Assembly: GCA_028571685.1 (NCBI GenBank)
Contig: CM053146.1
Span: 65,195,431-65,259,430, forward strand
Reading direction: 5' to 3'
Origin: Heterohyrax brucei
Taxonomy: Eukaryota; Chordata; Mammalia; Hyracoidea; Procaviidae
DNA length: 64,000 nt
In this document: one piece after another, positions 52,010 to 63,990 of the stretch
How the letters are laid out: each line of letters begins with the position of its first letter
Position numbering within the stretch: position 1 is the first letter of the stretch
Notes under the pieces: generated by a model
Seen by the model: only the letters and a program-made list of their open reading frames with translations
The model's database searches: none
Told to the model about the DNA's origin: nothing
Translations under genes and position numbers: made by a program

Positions 52010-52394
52010 TGGTGTTACCTTAACAGTATTTAAAGCTCAGTCTGAAAAGGAGGGTGATCACCAGTCATCTCTATGTACTCCAGTGACTGGGCCTAGTAGA
52101 ATCTCTGGTGCAGCAGGCTCCACCTCCTGATTGGCAAAGACACAGCCCTACTCACAGAGTCATGGGGGCGGGGCTTCAACTGATGCTATGATGTGAGTCA
52201 GTAAAGGCTGGAAGAGATGCCATTAGGATACACCACAGGTATTTCTCTAGGCAGTCTTATATTGAAAGATAAAAGGTATCTGACAGCTTCCAAGAGCAGT
52301 CAGGCTTTCAGGTGTGCAAGTCTCTTTTCCCAGCTGGCAAAGTAAGCACCTCTATATCCAACTTCAGATGCTGTAAACTAGTTGAAAATACAGA

Positions 52395-54919
52395 CTCACC
52401 ATACAGCTCACCAAGACTATCACAAGGAGAAATAGATCAACTTAATAGATCTGTCACAAAGGAAGAGACTGAAAAAGTTATCAAAAATCTACCAACCAAA
52501 AAAGTCCTGGCCCAGACAGCTTCACCAGAGAATTCTACCAAACTTTTAGAGAAGAATTAACTCCAATACTAATGAGGCCATTTCACACCATAGAAAGAGA
52601 TGAAACACTTCCAAATTCATTCTATGAAGGCAGCATAACCCTGATACCAAAACCAAGGAAAGATCCTCCCCCAAAAGAAAATTACAGACTGATATCACTC
52701 ATGAATCTAGATACAAAAATCTTCAACAAAATTCTAACCAATAGAATTCAACAGCATATAAAAAAAATAATTTATCATGATCAAGTTGGTTTCATTCCAG
52801 AGATGCAAGGCTGGTTCAGCATCAGAAAAACAATTAATGTAATCAATCATATTAATAACAAAAGATAAAAATCACCTGATTTTGTCAATTGATGCAGAAA
52901 AGGTATTTGACAAAGTTCAACATCCTTTCATGCTTAAAACTCTCAGAAAAAAACGGGAACAAAGGGGAAATTCTTCAATATAATCAGTAGCATCTATGCA
53001 AAGCCAACTGCTTTCATCATCCTGGATGGTGAAAGACTGAAAGAATTTCCTTTCAGAACAGAAACTAGACAAGGATGCCCGCTCTCACCACTTCTATTCA
53101 ACATCATCCTAGAAGTTCTAGCCAGAGCAATTAGACAAGACAAAGAAATAAAAGGCATCTGTATTGGCAGTGAAGAAGTAAAGATTTCCCTCTTTGCAGA
53201 TGATACGATTGTTTATACAGAGAATCCAAAGAAATACATAAGTAAACTACTAGAGCTAATAGAAGAATTCAGCAAAGTATCAGGATACAAGATAAACATA
53301 ATTAAATCAATAGGACTCCTTTATACCAACAGTGAAATTATTAAAGAAGAAAGTACCAAATCAATTCCATTTACTATAGCCCCCAAGAAGATAAAATACC
53401 TAGGAATAAATCTAACTAGAGAAATAAGAGATCTTTACAGAGAAAATTACAAGACATTGCTACAAGAAACTAGGAGGGACTTACATAAGTGGAATAATCT
53501 GCCATGCTCATGGATAGGAAGACTCAATATTGTGAAAATGTCCATTTTGCCCAAAGCAATCTACTTATATAATGGAATCCAAATACAAATTCCAGCGACA
53601 TTTTTTTAATGAGATGGAGAAACAAATTATCAGCTTTATTTGGAAAGGGAAAAAGCCCCAGATAAGTAAAGCACTACTAAAAAAGAAGAACATACTGGGA
53701 GGCCTCTCACTATCTGAGTTTAAAACTTATTACACTGCCACAGTAGTCAAAACAGCTTGGTACTGGTACGAAAAGAGACATATAGACCCATGGAACAAAG
53801 TAGAGACCCTAGTGATGCCATCATCCTCCTATGAACAGCTGATATTTGACAGAGGTCCTAAGATTTTAAACTAGGGTAAGAACAGTCTCTTTAACAAATG
53901 GTGCTGGCATAATTGGATGTCCATCTGCAAAAATGGAAACAAGACCCGTATTTCACACCTTATACAAAAATCAACTCAAACTGGATAAAAGACCTAAAAA
54001 TAAAAGCTAAAACGATAAAGCTCATCCAAGATAAAATAGGGTCAACAATGGGAGTTTTAATACACAATACAGACAGACTTCAAAATCTGACAAACGAAAC
54101 ACATTCATCAGAAGATAAAACAGATAAATGGGAATTAATAAGAATCAAACACTTTTGCTCATCCAAAGACTTCATCAAAAGAGTTAAAAGACCACCTACA
54201 GAATGAGAAAAAATATTTGTCAACTCCATGTCACACCGATGCCTGATCTCCATAATCTATAAGGTTCTACAAAATATCAATAGGAAAAAGACAAATAATC
54301 CAATTAAGCAATGGGCAAAGGAGATGGACAGACACTTCCTTAAGGAGGAGATCCAGGCAGCCAAAAAACACATGCAGACGTGCCCACGATCATTAATTAT
54401 TAAAAAAATTCAAATCCAAACGACAATGAGATACCATCTCACCCCAACAAGATTGGCCATGATCCAAAAAACACAAAACACGGTATGTTGGAGAGGCTGT
54501 GGAGAGATTGGAATTCTCCTGCACTGTTGGTGGGATTGCAGACTGGTGAAACCTCTTTGTAAAGCAATTTGGCATTACCTTAAAATAACGGATCTAGATA
54601 GACCATTTGACCCAGTAATTCCACTGCTTGGAATATATCCCACAGAATCAAGGCCATTCACACCAACTGATACATGCACATGAATGTTCGTTGCAGCACA
54701 GTGCATGATAGCAAAAGATGGAGTCAACCCAGATGCCCAACAACAGAGGAATGGATCGGTAAACTTTGGTATATGTACTCAGTGGAGTACTATAAATTGA
54801 TAAAGATTAACGATGATAGCAGGAAACATCTCTTAACCTGGTTTCAACTTGAGGACATTATGTTGAGTGAAACTAGTCAGCGACAGAAGGATAATTATTA
54901 TATGAGACCCCTACGATAA
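52395..54919 (+). pseudogene. L1 ORF2 3' two-thirds (reverse transcriptase)
   Basis: From RLSQGEIDQLNRSVTKEE through the RT fingers and palm ([47 protein letters not shown]), the catalytic [15 protein letters not shown] near 53190-53235, and WKGKKPQISKALLKKKN. The C-terminal domain follows (IKQWAKEMDRHFLKEEIQAA, HCWWDC at about 54520-54540), to MRPLR at 54919. Frames shift near 52560, 52865, 53870, 54206 and 54680. The endonuclease domain is absent through 5' truncation, so it could not have been active. Confidence 0.88.
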
Positions 54920-54969
54920 AAACTTAAAAGCACACTAATACATAACAGAAAAGACTCTTTGACGGCTAC

Positions 54970-55016
54970 AAGGGTGGGGAGGCTGGGAGGGTGGGAGGGC
55001 GGGAGGGTGAGGGCCA
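54970..55016 (+). repeat. G-rich tract in L1 3' UTR
   Basis: Repeated GGGAGGGTGGGAGGGCGGGA-type runs: at least six G3 tracts separated by one to three bases. This is a strong G-quadruplex pattern and a recognised feature of the L1 3' UTR polypurine tract. Confidence 0.85.
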
Positions 55017-55819
55017 AGGGTTTAGATTAGATAGTTGTTAGAAATTTGGTTGGGTGAAATTGGTGACAATGCACATTAGTAAGAAGACCAATATTAATGG
55101 AACTTTGACACAACTTGTGTACTCTTCCTGTCTTAACCGGATATTGTAAACACAGACTATGTACACTTTCATTTTTTATTTAATAATAAAAAAAGAAAAT
55201 ACAGAAAGGTTACTGCTCTGCTGTCATCTGCTGCCAGGCCCCATCTGTAGGGCCACACTGTGAAAAACACTGCTTTTCTGTTGAAGAAGTGCTCCCTCGG
55301 CAGGCACTGACACCTATCTTTGGAATTAGGTCCTGCTGAGGCCTCCATTTGGGTGAATCCACCTCCCAGTTGAACAAGATGGCATCCCGCACAATGTCTC
55401 CCACCTGCTGTGAAATAGTGGCATCAATGGCAGAGGTTCTGATAGAAAGGGTGGAGGGGCCTATGTGCGCAGTGTCCAGAGCCAGGCTCTCAAAATGTGG
55501 GTATTCTGTCTGCTTATCCCATCAGCAGCGCATCTAAGCTTTGTTGCCAGTTAAGGCCAAGGCCAGCCCACTGGCTAAGATGGAGAAAAAAGAGTTAAAA
55601 TGGCAAGTTACCTTCAGACTGCGAGAGCGAGGTCAGGGAAGGAGAAGAAGTTTCCCGTTCAGTGGTAAGCAGTCCAAATTGACAGTCCTATACCATGTTG
55701 TAGGGCTCACTAGGTGTCCAGAAGGATCCATTTAGTTATCAATTCAGGCCTTGGTTTCCAGAAGGAATTAAGGAGGTGTGTGTTTAGTCTGCCATCTTGA
55801 CTCTGCCTCTGGGTTTTTG

Positions 55820-56770
55820 GTTTTATAGGGTCATTATCAGTTACAATGGTTGTATCTCTCAGTTTTCCTGTTTTCTTTTCTCACCACCTTTCTTCCTTCT
55901 CTCCTCCTTTCACAAGAGTCATTTAACTTGACAAAAATCCTCAAATAAAACAAAAGATGATTTTACTATTTTAAAATATTTTTGAAGTTTGGTTATGACA
56001 AAAGGTTCAGGTTTTACTCCCTTGTGAAAAGCAGGCCAGATCTTCTGAATGACTTTCAATTCCTAAGATTGGGATGCCTCTAGTGTACAGGTGTCATTTC
56101 TCCTCATTTGTGTCACCCTGTGGGAAATGGAACTGGCACACAAAAATGCTGATATTCTGGCTACCACTATTTCTGTGAGCTACAAAGTCCTTCGTCTCTG
56201 ACCGAGGCATCATATGTCTTATGTTAGCACCTATGAATTTACTTTAAGCTAACTTTCCACAGACGAATGGGTAATTTCAGGTTAAGGAATAAGAACATCT
56301 TGCATTACACAGCATTTCCTAAAGCATCTTGGACTGACCTGTGCTGCCTTGAGCCCTCACGTCTACCTTCCACTGACTTTCCTGGTAGCCACGTGAGACA
56401 CTTTTGATAAACTAGGATCAGGGAGGCCTACACAACATTTCATCTACCAACTCCCAGAAATTTTTCGTGGAGGTTCTTGCTGCCAGCAAAAATCTATTTT
56501 CTGTTCTTCCTTGGATCAGTTAGATCATCTCTCTTGATAATCTGTCTTGCAACTGAGAACCCAAACAACTAGTTCTTGCCCATGAAACACGAGCTGGAGT
56601 GGTATGTGCCTTTGCCAGAGCATCTTGAGGCTCCTCAGTCAGTAGATGCTTACAACAATGTCTTAGGGCAACTCCACAGCACAGTTTGGCCTTTTGTTCA
56701 AATTGATTCCCAGTACTCTGTTACATATAGATTTTCATCTCAGTCCCTAAAATCATAATTGTACTTTTTT
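55820..56770. other. non-genic stretch
   Basis: Starts with tataggg-tcattatcag, which looks like a SINE body remnant, then unassigned sequence. Confidence 0.4.
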
Positions 56771-56779
56771 ATTTACTCC

Positions 56780-57235
56780 TTCTTTCCAACTTCAGCTTCA
56801 AATGTTCATTCCACCACTCCTCCCCCTGTTATCTCCAAGCCCTCAGATGTGCCACATGTGCTGCCTAGAGGTCCCTCCCATCTTTTACCTCCTTTCACTT
56901 AGCTAACTCAACTCACCCTCTAGTTCTCAGCACGGTCCTTAGTGTCTGTAGAAGTACTGTTTGGATTTCTCAAGGCTGTTCTGGCTGGGAACTTTCTCCA
57001 GGGCAGCAATTTCACTGGGTCTGATAATTACTTACATGTTGACCTGTCTCTCCCACTAGGCTGTGAGTTCCTTCAAGGCATTCGTTAATTTAACAAATAT
57101 TTACTGAATGTTTACCTTGTATCAGGCAGGGACTATGTCTTAGTTATCTTTCTATTCTCAGTAACAATGCCTGGCATTTAGTAAGTAGTCAATTAATATT
57201 TCTTGAGTAAATGAATGAATTTTGTGTCCTCAATT
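56780..57235 (+). mobile_element. L2 LINE 3' end
   Basis: cttcagcttcaaatgttcat, cactaggctgtgagttcctt, gggactatgtcttagttatc and aatgcctggcatttagtaag match the L2 3' end in order. The segment ttaatttaacaaatatttac interrupts it. Confidence 0.7.
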
Positions 57236-57529
57236 CTAGTATTTTACTTGTTACAAAGTATGTACTTGATGAATATTGAAAAAAATAAATGAGTAGTTGA
57301 ATAAGTGGCTTAGGAAGGTCTGTAATGCAGTTAGGAGAGGGAAAATGCGTCCCTTGTTTGGGTTGTGAGGAAAGCTGAGAAAAGGCTTAAAATGTACAGT
57401 GGAAAAAAGGGGTAGAATTTAAGAAGAAAGCTACAAGAAAATATCCATCTGTTCTATATATTTTTGTCTTGGCTTTGCTCAGGATAGTTTTCACCTAGAC
57501 TCTAAGGCAAAGGGGAAAACATATTCATT

Positions 57530-59878
57530 TTTCAATTGCACTTTAAAGAAGGTTTACAGAACAAACTAGTTTCTCCTTAAACAGTTATAGCATTGGTTAA
57601 CAACCCTACAACATGTCAGCGTGTTCCCTCTCAACCTTGGGTACCAGCTTTCTCCTCCCCTCCTGCCTTCTAGTCCTTGCCCTGGGTTTGGCATGCTCCT
57701 TTACTCTCATTCTGTTTCATACACCTGTTCAATCTTTGGCTGAAAGGTGCACCTCAAGCGTGACTTTACTACTGAACTTAAGACCTGTTTGGGGGCCAAA
57801 TTCTCAGGGTTTCTCCAGTCTCTGCTAGGCCAGCGAGTCTGATTCTTCCATCTGAGTTAGAATTTTGTTCAGTGTTTTTCTCCCTCTCTGTTTGGAACCC
57901 TCTGTTGTGATCCCTGCTGGGCCAGTCAGTAATGGTAGCTGGGCACCATCTACTTGTACTGGACTCAGTCTGATGGAGGCCATAGGAGATGTGGTCCATT
58001 GGCCCTCTGGACTAATCTTTCACTTGTGTTTATAGTTTTAGTCATTCTTACATGTTCCTGAAGGGATTAGACCAGTGGAATACCCTAGAGGGCTATTCAT
58101 AGGCTTTTAAGATGCTAGACACTACTCACGAAACCAGAATGTAGAGCGTTTTCCTTATAAACTATATTATGCCAATTGAGCTAGATGGTCCCTGAGGCCA
58201 TGGTCCCCACAGCCCTCAGCACAGGAGTTTGGTCCCTCAGGAAGTTTGGATAATGTCTACGGAGCTTCCAGGACCTTGTCATGTACGTTTTGCTGGCTTG
58301 CACAGCACTGTGCACTGTCTTACTCTTGTATGCCACAGCCACCGCGTATCTATTGTCTCTGTAGTGTTTCTCCATCCACATCCCTCATCTCACTGGTAAC
58401 CATCAAAGATTTTTATTTTTGCGTGCAAACTTTTTCATGAGTTTTTACAGCAGTGGTATAACACAATATTTAGCCTTTTGTGACTGACTTATTTCACTGC
58501 ATAATGCCCTACAGTTTCCTCCATGTTTTAAGATGCCGCCCAGATTCATTGTTCTTCTTTTCTGTTGCATAATACTCCGCTGTGTGCATGTACCACCCTG
58601 TGTTTATCCCTTCATCTGTTAATGGGAATCTAGGTGGTTTCTAACTTCTGCTTTTGTGAAGAATACTTCAGTGAACATGGGTGTGCATATGTATATTCAT
58701 GTGATGACTCATATTTCTCTAGGACATATTCCTAGAAGTGGGACTGTTAGATTATATGGCATTTCCACTGTTTCTAAGGGAGCACCATATTGTTTTCCAC
58801 ACTGGTTGTGTGATTTTGCATTTCCACCAGCAGTGTATAAGAGTTCCGCTATCCTCAGAGCCTCTCCAATATTTGTTCTTTCCTATTTTTTTTTTTAATT
58901 CATGCCAGTAATGCTAGGGTGAGATAGTATCTCATTGTAGTTTTGGTTTGAATTTCTCTAAAAATGCTCAACAAGATGGATTGACACAGTGGCTGCAACA
59001 ATGGGCTCAAGCATAACAAAGATTGTGAGCATGGGGCAAGGCCAGGTGGTGTTTTATTTGGTGGTATGTAGGGTATCTATGCCTCAGTACAGACTCAGTG
59101 GCACCTAACAACAACAACAAAGGCTAGTGATCACAAACATTTCTTTTTGCATGTCTTGAATGCCTTCTTTGATGAAGTGTCTCTTCCTTTTCTTTGTCCA
59201 TTTTTTAATTAGATTTTCTTTTTGTGGTAGAGGTGTTGGATTTTCTTGTAGACTCTAGAGATTTGATCTTTATCTGATTTGTAATAGCCAGTTTTTATGT
59301 CCCTATCCATAGTTTTTCTTTTTACTCTTTCAGTGAAATCTTTTGATGAGCATAAGTGTTTAATTTTCAGAAGATTCCAAATTATCTAGTTTATGTCTGA
59401 AGTTTGTGTGTTGTTGGTTATGGTCTGCATCTTGTTACTACTGTGTATGAGGACTTCTAGCAGTGATTTTATTTTTTTTCTAGGAACTTTACAGTTTTGG
59501 GCTTTATATTTAAGTTTTTGATCCATTTTGAGTCAATTTTTGGGTGTGAGGTAGGGGTGCTCTCTCAGTTTTTGCAGATGAACATTGAATTTTGCCAGCA
59601 CCATTTCTAAAAAAAGATTGCCTTTTCCATATTGAATGGACCTGGTGCCCTTATCGAAGATCAGGTGACTGTAGGTGGATGGATTTACATCTGCAATCTC
59701 CATTCTGTTTCATTGGTCAGTGTACATTTCCTTGTACCAGTACCAGGCTGCTTTGATGAGGATAGCTGTTTAGCAGTTTCTGAGGTCAAGTAGTGCAAGT
59801 CTTTCTACTTTCTTCTTCTTCAATAGTGCTTTGCTCATCCAGGACTTCTTCTCTTACTGCACAAAGTTAGTGAAAAGT
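57530..59878 (-). mobile_element. L1 3' half, 5' truncated, with nested RTE piece
   Basis: The left end ttttcaattgcactttaaag followed by gaaggtttacagaacaaact is an L1 3' end. The 3' UTR runs to about 58480 (cagtctctgctaggccagcg, gttatgccaattgagct) and the ORF2 C-terminus follows (gcataatactccgctgtg, tcagtgaacatgggtgtgca). It extends to ccaggacttcttctcttactgc. The element is cut off at about 59878 on its 5' side, within the WKGKK-type block. A 160-base RTE fragment sits at 58968-59128. Confidence 0.85.
58968..59128 (+). mobile_element. RTE LINE 3' end nested in L1
   Basis: caagatggattgacacagtg, gctgcaacaatgggctcaag, gactcagtggcacctaacaacaac, on the opposite strand to its host L1. Very short, 5' truncated. 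Confidence 0.88.
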
Positions 59879-59879
59879 T

Positions 59880-62040
59880 GGGAAAAACATAGTCCTGCTT
59901 CTTGAAGATGTAAAGCCTACTATACAGATTCTGAGTCCACTGCTGGAAAGTACCACATCCAAGCCCCATGGTCCGAGGCAGCCCCTAGCTGTTGCTTGAT
60001 CAGCCAGTAGATGAGCTGGGCAATACTCCAGGACATGTTTGGGGATCAAAACTGTGTCCCCTCAGCCAAGCCAACCAGATCAATGACTTCTTTTTTGCAT
60101 ATGTGGTATTTGAACTGAGAAACACACCAACAGTTAGGGATATGGTAATGGGAGCTGATGGTGGGAGGATGTACAAAGGGAAGGCATTAGATAGTCTCAA
60201 GAGGGAGTCAAAGTTTGGAGACACTGGTAGTTACGAGGAGACAGATAGGCAAAGGAAAGCTATTAGTTAATATGGGACAAGGCAGAGGGTTGAGGGTCAA
60301 TTGCAAAAGAAATAGAGAGGGGCCCCTGACCCCCATTAACAGACTAACACTAGAGTCAGATCCACAAACTCACTCTGCTGTGGGTAAAGAGCCTGTCCCA
60401 GGCCTAGAATGGCCATGGATCCCAAATGCCCTTTAGGTCAGATCTCTTGGAGATCAGTTCTTCCTGGCTTTCTCTAGGATCTGTCTCCTTTAGAGCAAAG
60501 TACATTCTTACCACAAATTCCCTTTACTTGTGGTGGCTAAGAAGATATATATATTAGAAGATTCTAAGTCACACCAGCTCTGTTTTCAGATGGGCTCGTT
60601 GGAGTCATTGGGTAGAACTCACTTATTCAGAGTCCCAGACTAGGAATGTGACTACTTCAAAGAGCCTGACCCATTCCAAAGGGCTAGGGGTGGTAGGCAA
60701 ATACCACAGAGAACAGGGAGCAATCATCTTCTGCATTCTACCCCCTACCTGGCCTTTAATTCTGAGATTTAGAAATGGCATGTCTTCAGTCCTGTCCCAA
60801 CTTCAGAAGGCCACACAAACCTATCTGACTCATTACATCTTGCTTGACTCCCTCACTGGACCCAGCCACTGAACCACATCAAAGAATGACAGTCTAAGAC
60901 CTAGCTGGGCTAGCCCCAGGGCAATTCAAAGTGCTCCTGGGAGAGTAAACACTGAGACAACCTGGCTAGGAGTCAATCTGGATCCCATGGCCCTCAGCAG
61001 TGACTGTCAGCTCTCAGGATGGCTTTATGGTGGTAGCTGCTCTACTTCAAGTAGCAGCTGACAAATATTCTGTACCACCAGTTGTCTTTGTATGAAAATA
61101 CTTTATAGTGAGCAGCTCAAAGCAGACTCCTTAAATCAAGGCTTTATCCTTAGTACTGGCTGGAATGCAAGGGTGTGTGGAGCTACACAGGGGTTGGTTG
61201 CAGAATTCTCTAGCTGACTTGTGATATATGTCACATGGAAAGCAGGGAATCTGGAAGTGAATACCATCAGTACACATATCAAGAGCATCCAAAACACTCT
61301 TTTAAAGAAGGATGAGCAACATTTTCCTGTCATCCTAATGCATGACACTCACAATGTGAAAAAGAAATTTTCTGTGATCTAGGCTTTACATTCTTTTCGA
61401 TTTTGTTTTTAAAATCCCTCATGATAGCAGGAAGCAGGAGTGGTGGGAAGCATCAGGATTTTGGCTGTAGAGAGACCTCCTGTCAAACTCTAGCCCTGCC
61501 AGGTCCTACTGTACATCCCTGGGGATGACATTTATCTCTCAGAACTTTAATTTCCCAATTGTGAAATAGTGATACTATCCAACTTTCAGGATTACAGTGA
61601 GGATGTAATTATGCATTGAGGAAAAAAAAAGATTTTGTGGAACCTGAAGACTGTATGATTTAGGGGGAGGGGATGCTCTTTAAGAAAAGAATGCAAAATT
61701 GCAAATGTTGTGAAAGTGAAATAGTAAGTTGATATTTTAAAAAAGATAACAAATGACTGAAGTCTTTGGAGAAGCCATTTTATTTCTTCTTGACACCTCC
61801 TTAGGCACTTTACCAGAAATATTTACCTAGAAATGCTTCCTAACTTTAACCTGGCTTCCTGTTCCCACATGGCCCAGCTGTAGCTTTCAGTCACTTCTGG
61901 CACTGCCGGCAGCCTGTGCAAGTAAAGGGCCTGGGCTGAAGCCTCGTCCGTGTCCTCGTAGTCCTTTCTCTGCTTTGACTCAGGAGTCACACTTACCGTA
62001 GTTAGCTTTACTGAGCATTTCCCATTTGCCAAACCACCCA
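59880..62040. other. unassigned stretch
   Basis: About 2.1 kb that I cannot assign. Base composition is richer in GC than the surroundings. Open frames at 59992-60270 (92 codons, plus) and 60215-60436 have no motif, signal peptide or family resemblance. It might be an old LTR or a unique sequence. Confidence 0.4.
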
Positions 62041-62042
62041 AG

Positions 62043-62202
62043 TACCAAACCTTTTGTGATCAAGTTGACGCTGACTCATAGCAACCCTGTAAGACAGAGT
62101 AGAATTGCCCCATAGGGTTTCCAAGAAGCAGTTAATAGATTTGAACTAGTGATCTTTTGGCCAGTAGCCAAGTTCTTAACCATTGTACCACCAGGTGTCC
62201 TA
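62043..62202 (-). repeat. AfroSINE-type SINE
   Basis: tttgtgatcaagttgacgct to aaccattgtaccaccaggtg. Confidence 0.9.
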
Positions 62203-62440
62203 CCGTGTGCCAGGCACTGTGAAACATTTTTCAGTTTTGCCTTGTTTGATGAGCTGGAATCTGATTCTACAGCAATGGTTTTTTGTTTTGTTTTGTTATT
62301 CTCACAGTATTGCTACGAATTAGGTCTTATTTTATATGCATTTATCAGAAGAGGAAACTGAAGCTTAGAGATGCTAAGTAATTCCCAGAAAGCACAAGCC
62401 TGGGAGACATGCTGGAATTAAGATTCAACGTGTTCAGAGT
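62203..62440 (-). repeat. MIR SINE
   Basis: ccgtgtgccaggcactgtga, atcagaagaggaaactgaag, cttagagatgctaagtaatt. Confidence 0.7.
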
Positions 62441-62444
62441 TCAG

Positions 62445-63415
62445 AATCACTGTGCAAACAGCCTTCTGGTAGATAATAGATGTCCATAAACTTGGGTAAC
62501 TCCTGTGCGTGAATCATAACGAAGATGTCATTAAGAAATGAAATTCTATAAGGACCTTTTAAAATATGTTTCTGTCTCTCTCTATATTCCTAGTTCTGGC
62601 TTAGCCATCCTTTTTTACCTGTTTGTTATTCATGTGGTGGATAACTCACAACCAAAAAATGAGACAGAAATGTGGCCCTGAATCTTACAATCGTCTTTTT
62701 TTTAATTCCTTCCCAACTTAAGTCCAAGAAAAAATCACTTAAAAATAAAAATAAAATATAATGTGTTGCCCCACCCCTCAGGAGAAGCTAGAACTGCTGA
62801 TTGGCAGCCAGATCCATCTTTCAGTCTGGTAGGGGCAGTAGTGGGCATTTCCTTTGGGTTGGATACCAGCTCTACCCTCAACCCTGCTTTGGAGGTCAGT
62901 AAGCCCCTGCTCTTATTATCACTTAAATGGAGCTGGTTCTGGCTCAGCAAGTCTGCTGCAAATCTTAGGGGATACACCTGCTTGAGAAAGCCCTTGAACT
63001 GGGGGTTTTGGAAATTATTTTTAATTTTAATAAATTAAAAATAAAAATTTTAATAAATTTTTGTTTGTGACATAAATACAAAGGCAAGATGTTCTAGAAA
63101 ACACCAGTGCCTATGAGTTTTTATAACACTCTGCCTTGGTACTGAGAACTGGTCTTTATGAACAAATAGGCTCATAGCTCTACTTATGAAGGTGTGGCAA
63201 GAAGTCCGTATGAACAAACAGAAAAATTGATTGCCAAAGGATTTGCTCACTAACAAGCTGCAAAACTGCTTAGCTTTCTCTTTCTTTCATTTCCTTTTTA
63301 AAAAATAATTCAAGCTGTATACCAGGAGTTAGCATTATTTTGGTTCCGAGAAAGGATTTTGTCTGAACAGCCTCATCCTCCTTCTGCAACAGACAGTGGC
63401 ATTACCAGTAAAGAT
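62445..63415. other. non-genic stretch
   Basis: Nothing assigned; includes an AT-rich low-complexity patch at 63010-63060. Confidence 0.45.
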
Positions 63416-63420
63416 GAACT

Positions 63421-63535
63421 CAGATCCATCCACCCATCCACCCATCCACCCATCCACCCATCCACCCATCTACCCACACATGCACCCACCCCTCCCTCCC
63501 TCTCTCCATCCATCCATCTATCCATCCATCCATTC
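63421..63535 (+). repeat. CCCATCCA / CCAT microsatellite
   Basis: Five to six near-perfect units of CCCATCCA, then an imperfect part (ccctccctccctctctcc) and a CATC/CATCTATC run. The open frames across it translate as low-complexity HPSTHPP repeats and are not genes. Confidence 0.93.
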
Positions 63536-63589
63536 TCCCACTATGAGCCACATTCTGTCCTGGAAAGGTAGTGTTGTTTAAAACCAACA

Positions 63590-63990
63590 AAATTCCTGAC
63601 TCAGAATTTACATTCTAGTGAGGGAGACAGACAATAGGACATAAATAAATAAAGACATCAAGTGGTGATAAATGTTAAGAGACATAAAGGACACTGAAAA
63701 GTCAGAGAGTAGCTGTAGTGGAGTGTAGAGGGAGGCCTCTCTGAAAAGGCAGTGTTTAAGGAGATCCCTAAGAAAGTGAGGGAGAGAGTCGTGTGACTGA
63801 AAGAAGAACAGTCCAACACAAGGTAACCACAAGCTCAAATTCCCAGGGTAGGAGATAGGAGAGTATGGGAAAGATCAAGGGGGCTGATAAGGATGGAGTA
63901 GAGTGAATAGGTGAGCATGAAGAGGTATTAAGTGCCCATGTCAGATAGGCAAGGTGTCTGTGGTGTTGCTCATTAGGCAGAGCCTGTAGC
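63590..63990. repeat. ancient mammalian repeat, family not assigned
   Basis: gtgagggagacagacaatag, gataaatgttaagagacata, gggaggcctctctgaaaagg, gaaagtgagggagagagtcg. It corresponds to the upstream part of the same repeat family seen at 43990-44780. Confidence 0.5.

Larger units (their letters stand above)
52395..55194 (+). mobile_element. 5'-truncated L1 inserted in the older L1
   Basis: Bounded by an 11-bp perfect target-site duplication GAAAATACAGA (52384-52394 and 55195-55205). On the nicked strand the junction reads TTTTC/AA, close to the L1 endonuclease consensus. The element begins within ORF2, runs to the 3' UTR, and ends in a short A-rich tail aataataaaaaaa. It is 2.8 kb. Opposite in orientation to its host and less diverged, hence younger. 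Confidence 0.92.
45855..55810 (-). mobile_element. full-length minus-strand L1 (about 7.1 kb without its insert)
   Basis: The 5' end is the GAGGCAGAGTCAAGATGGC motif at about 55808-55790, a typical L1 start. The order is 5' UTR (55810-55206 and 52383-52010), ORF1 (52009 to about 51020), ORF2 (about 50575-46860) and a long 3' UTR of about 1 kb down to an A-rich tail at 45855. A plus-strand L1 (52395-55205 with one target copy) splits the 5' UTR. Direct repeats GGGTTTTT flank the whole. Both ORFs have multiple stops and frameshifts, so it is not mobile. Confidence 0.88.

Noticed and set aside
63421..63535. Tandem repeat as a CRISPR-like array
   Set aside because: Unit of 8 bases without spacers, in vertebrate DNA; it is a plain microsatellite.
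63359..63581. Two overlapping open frames rich in His, Pro, Ser and Thr
   Set aside because: They are translations of the CCCATCCA microsatellite; no start context, splice signal or conservation supports a gene.
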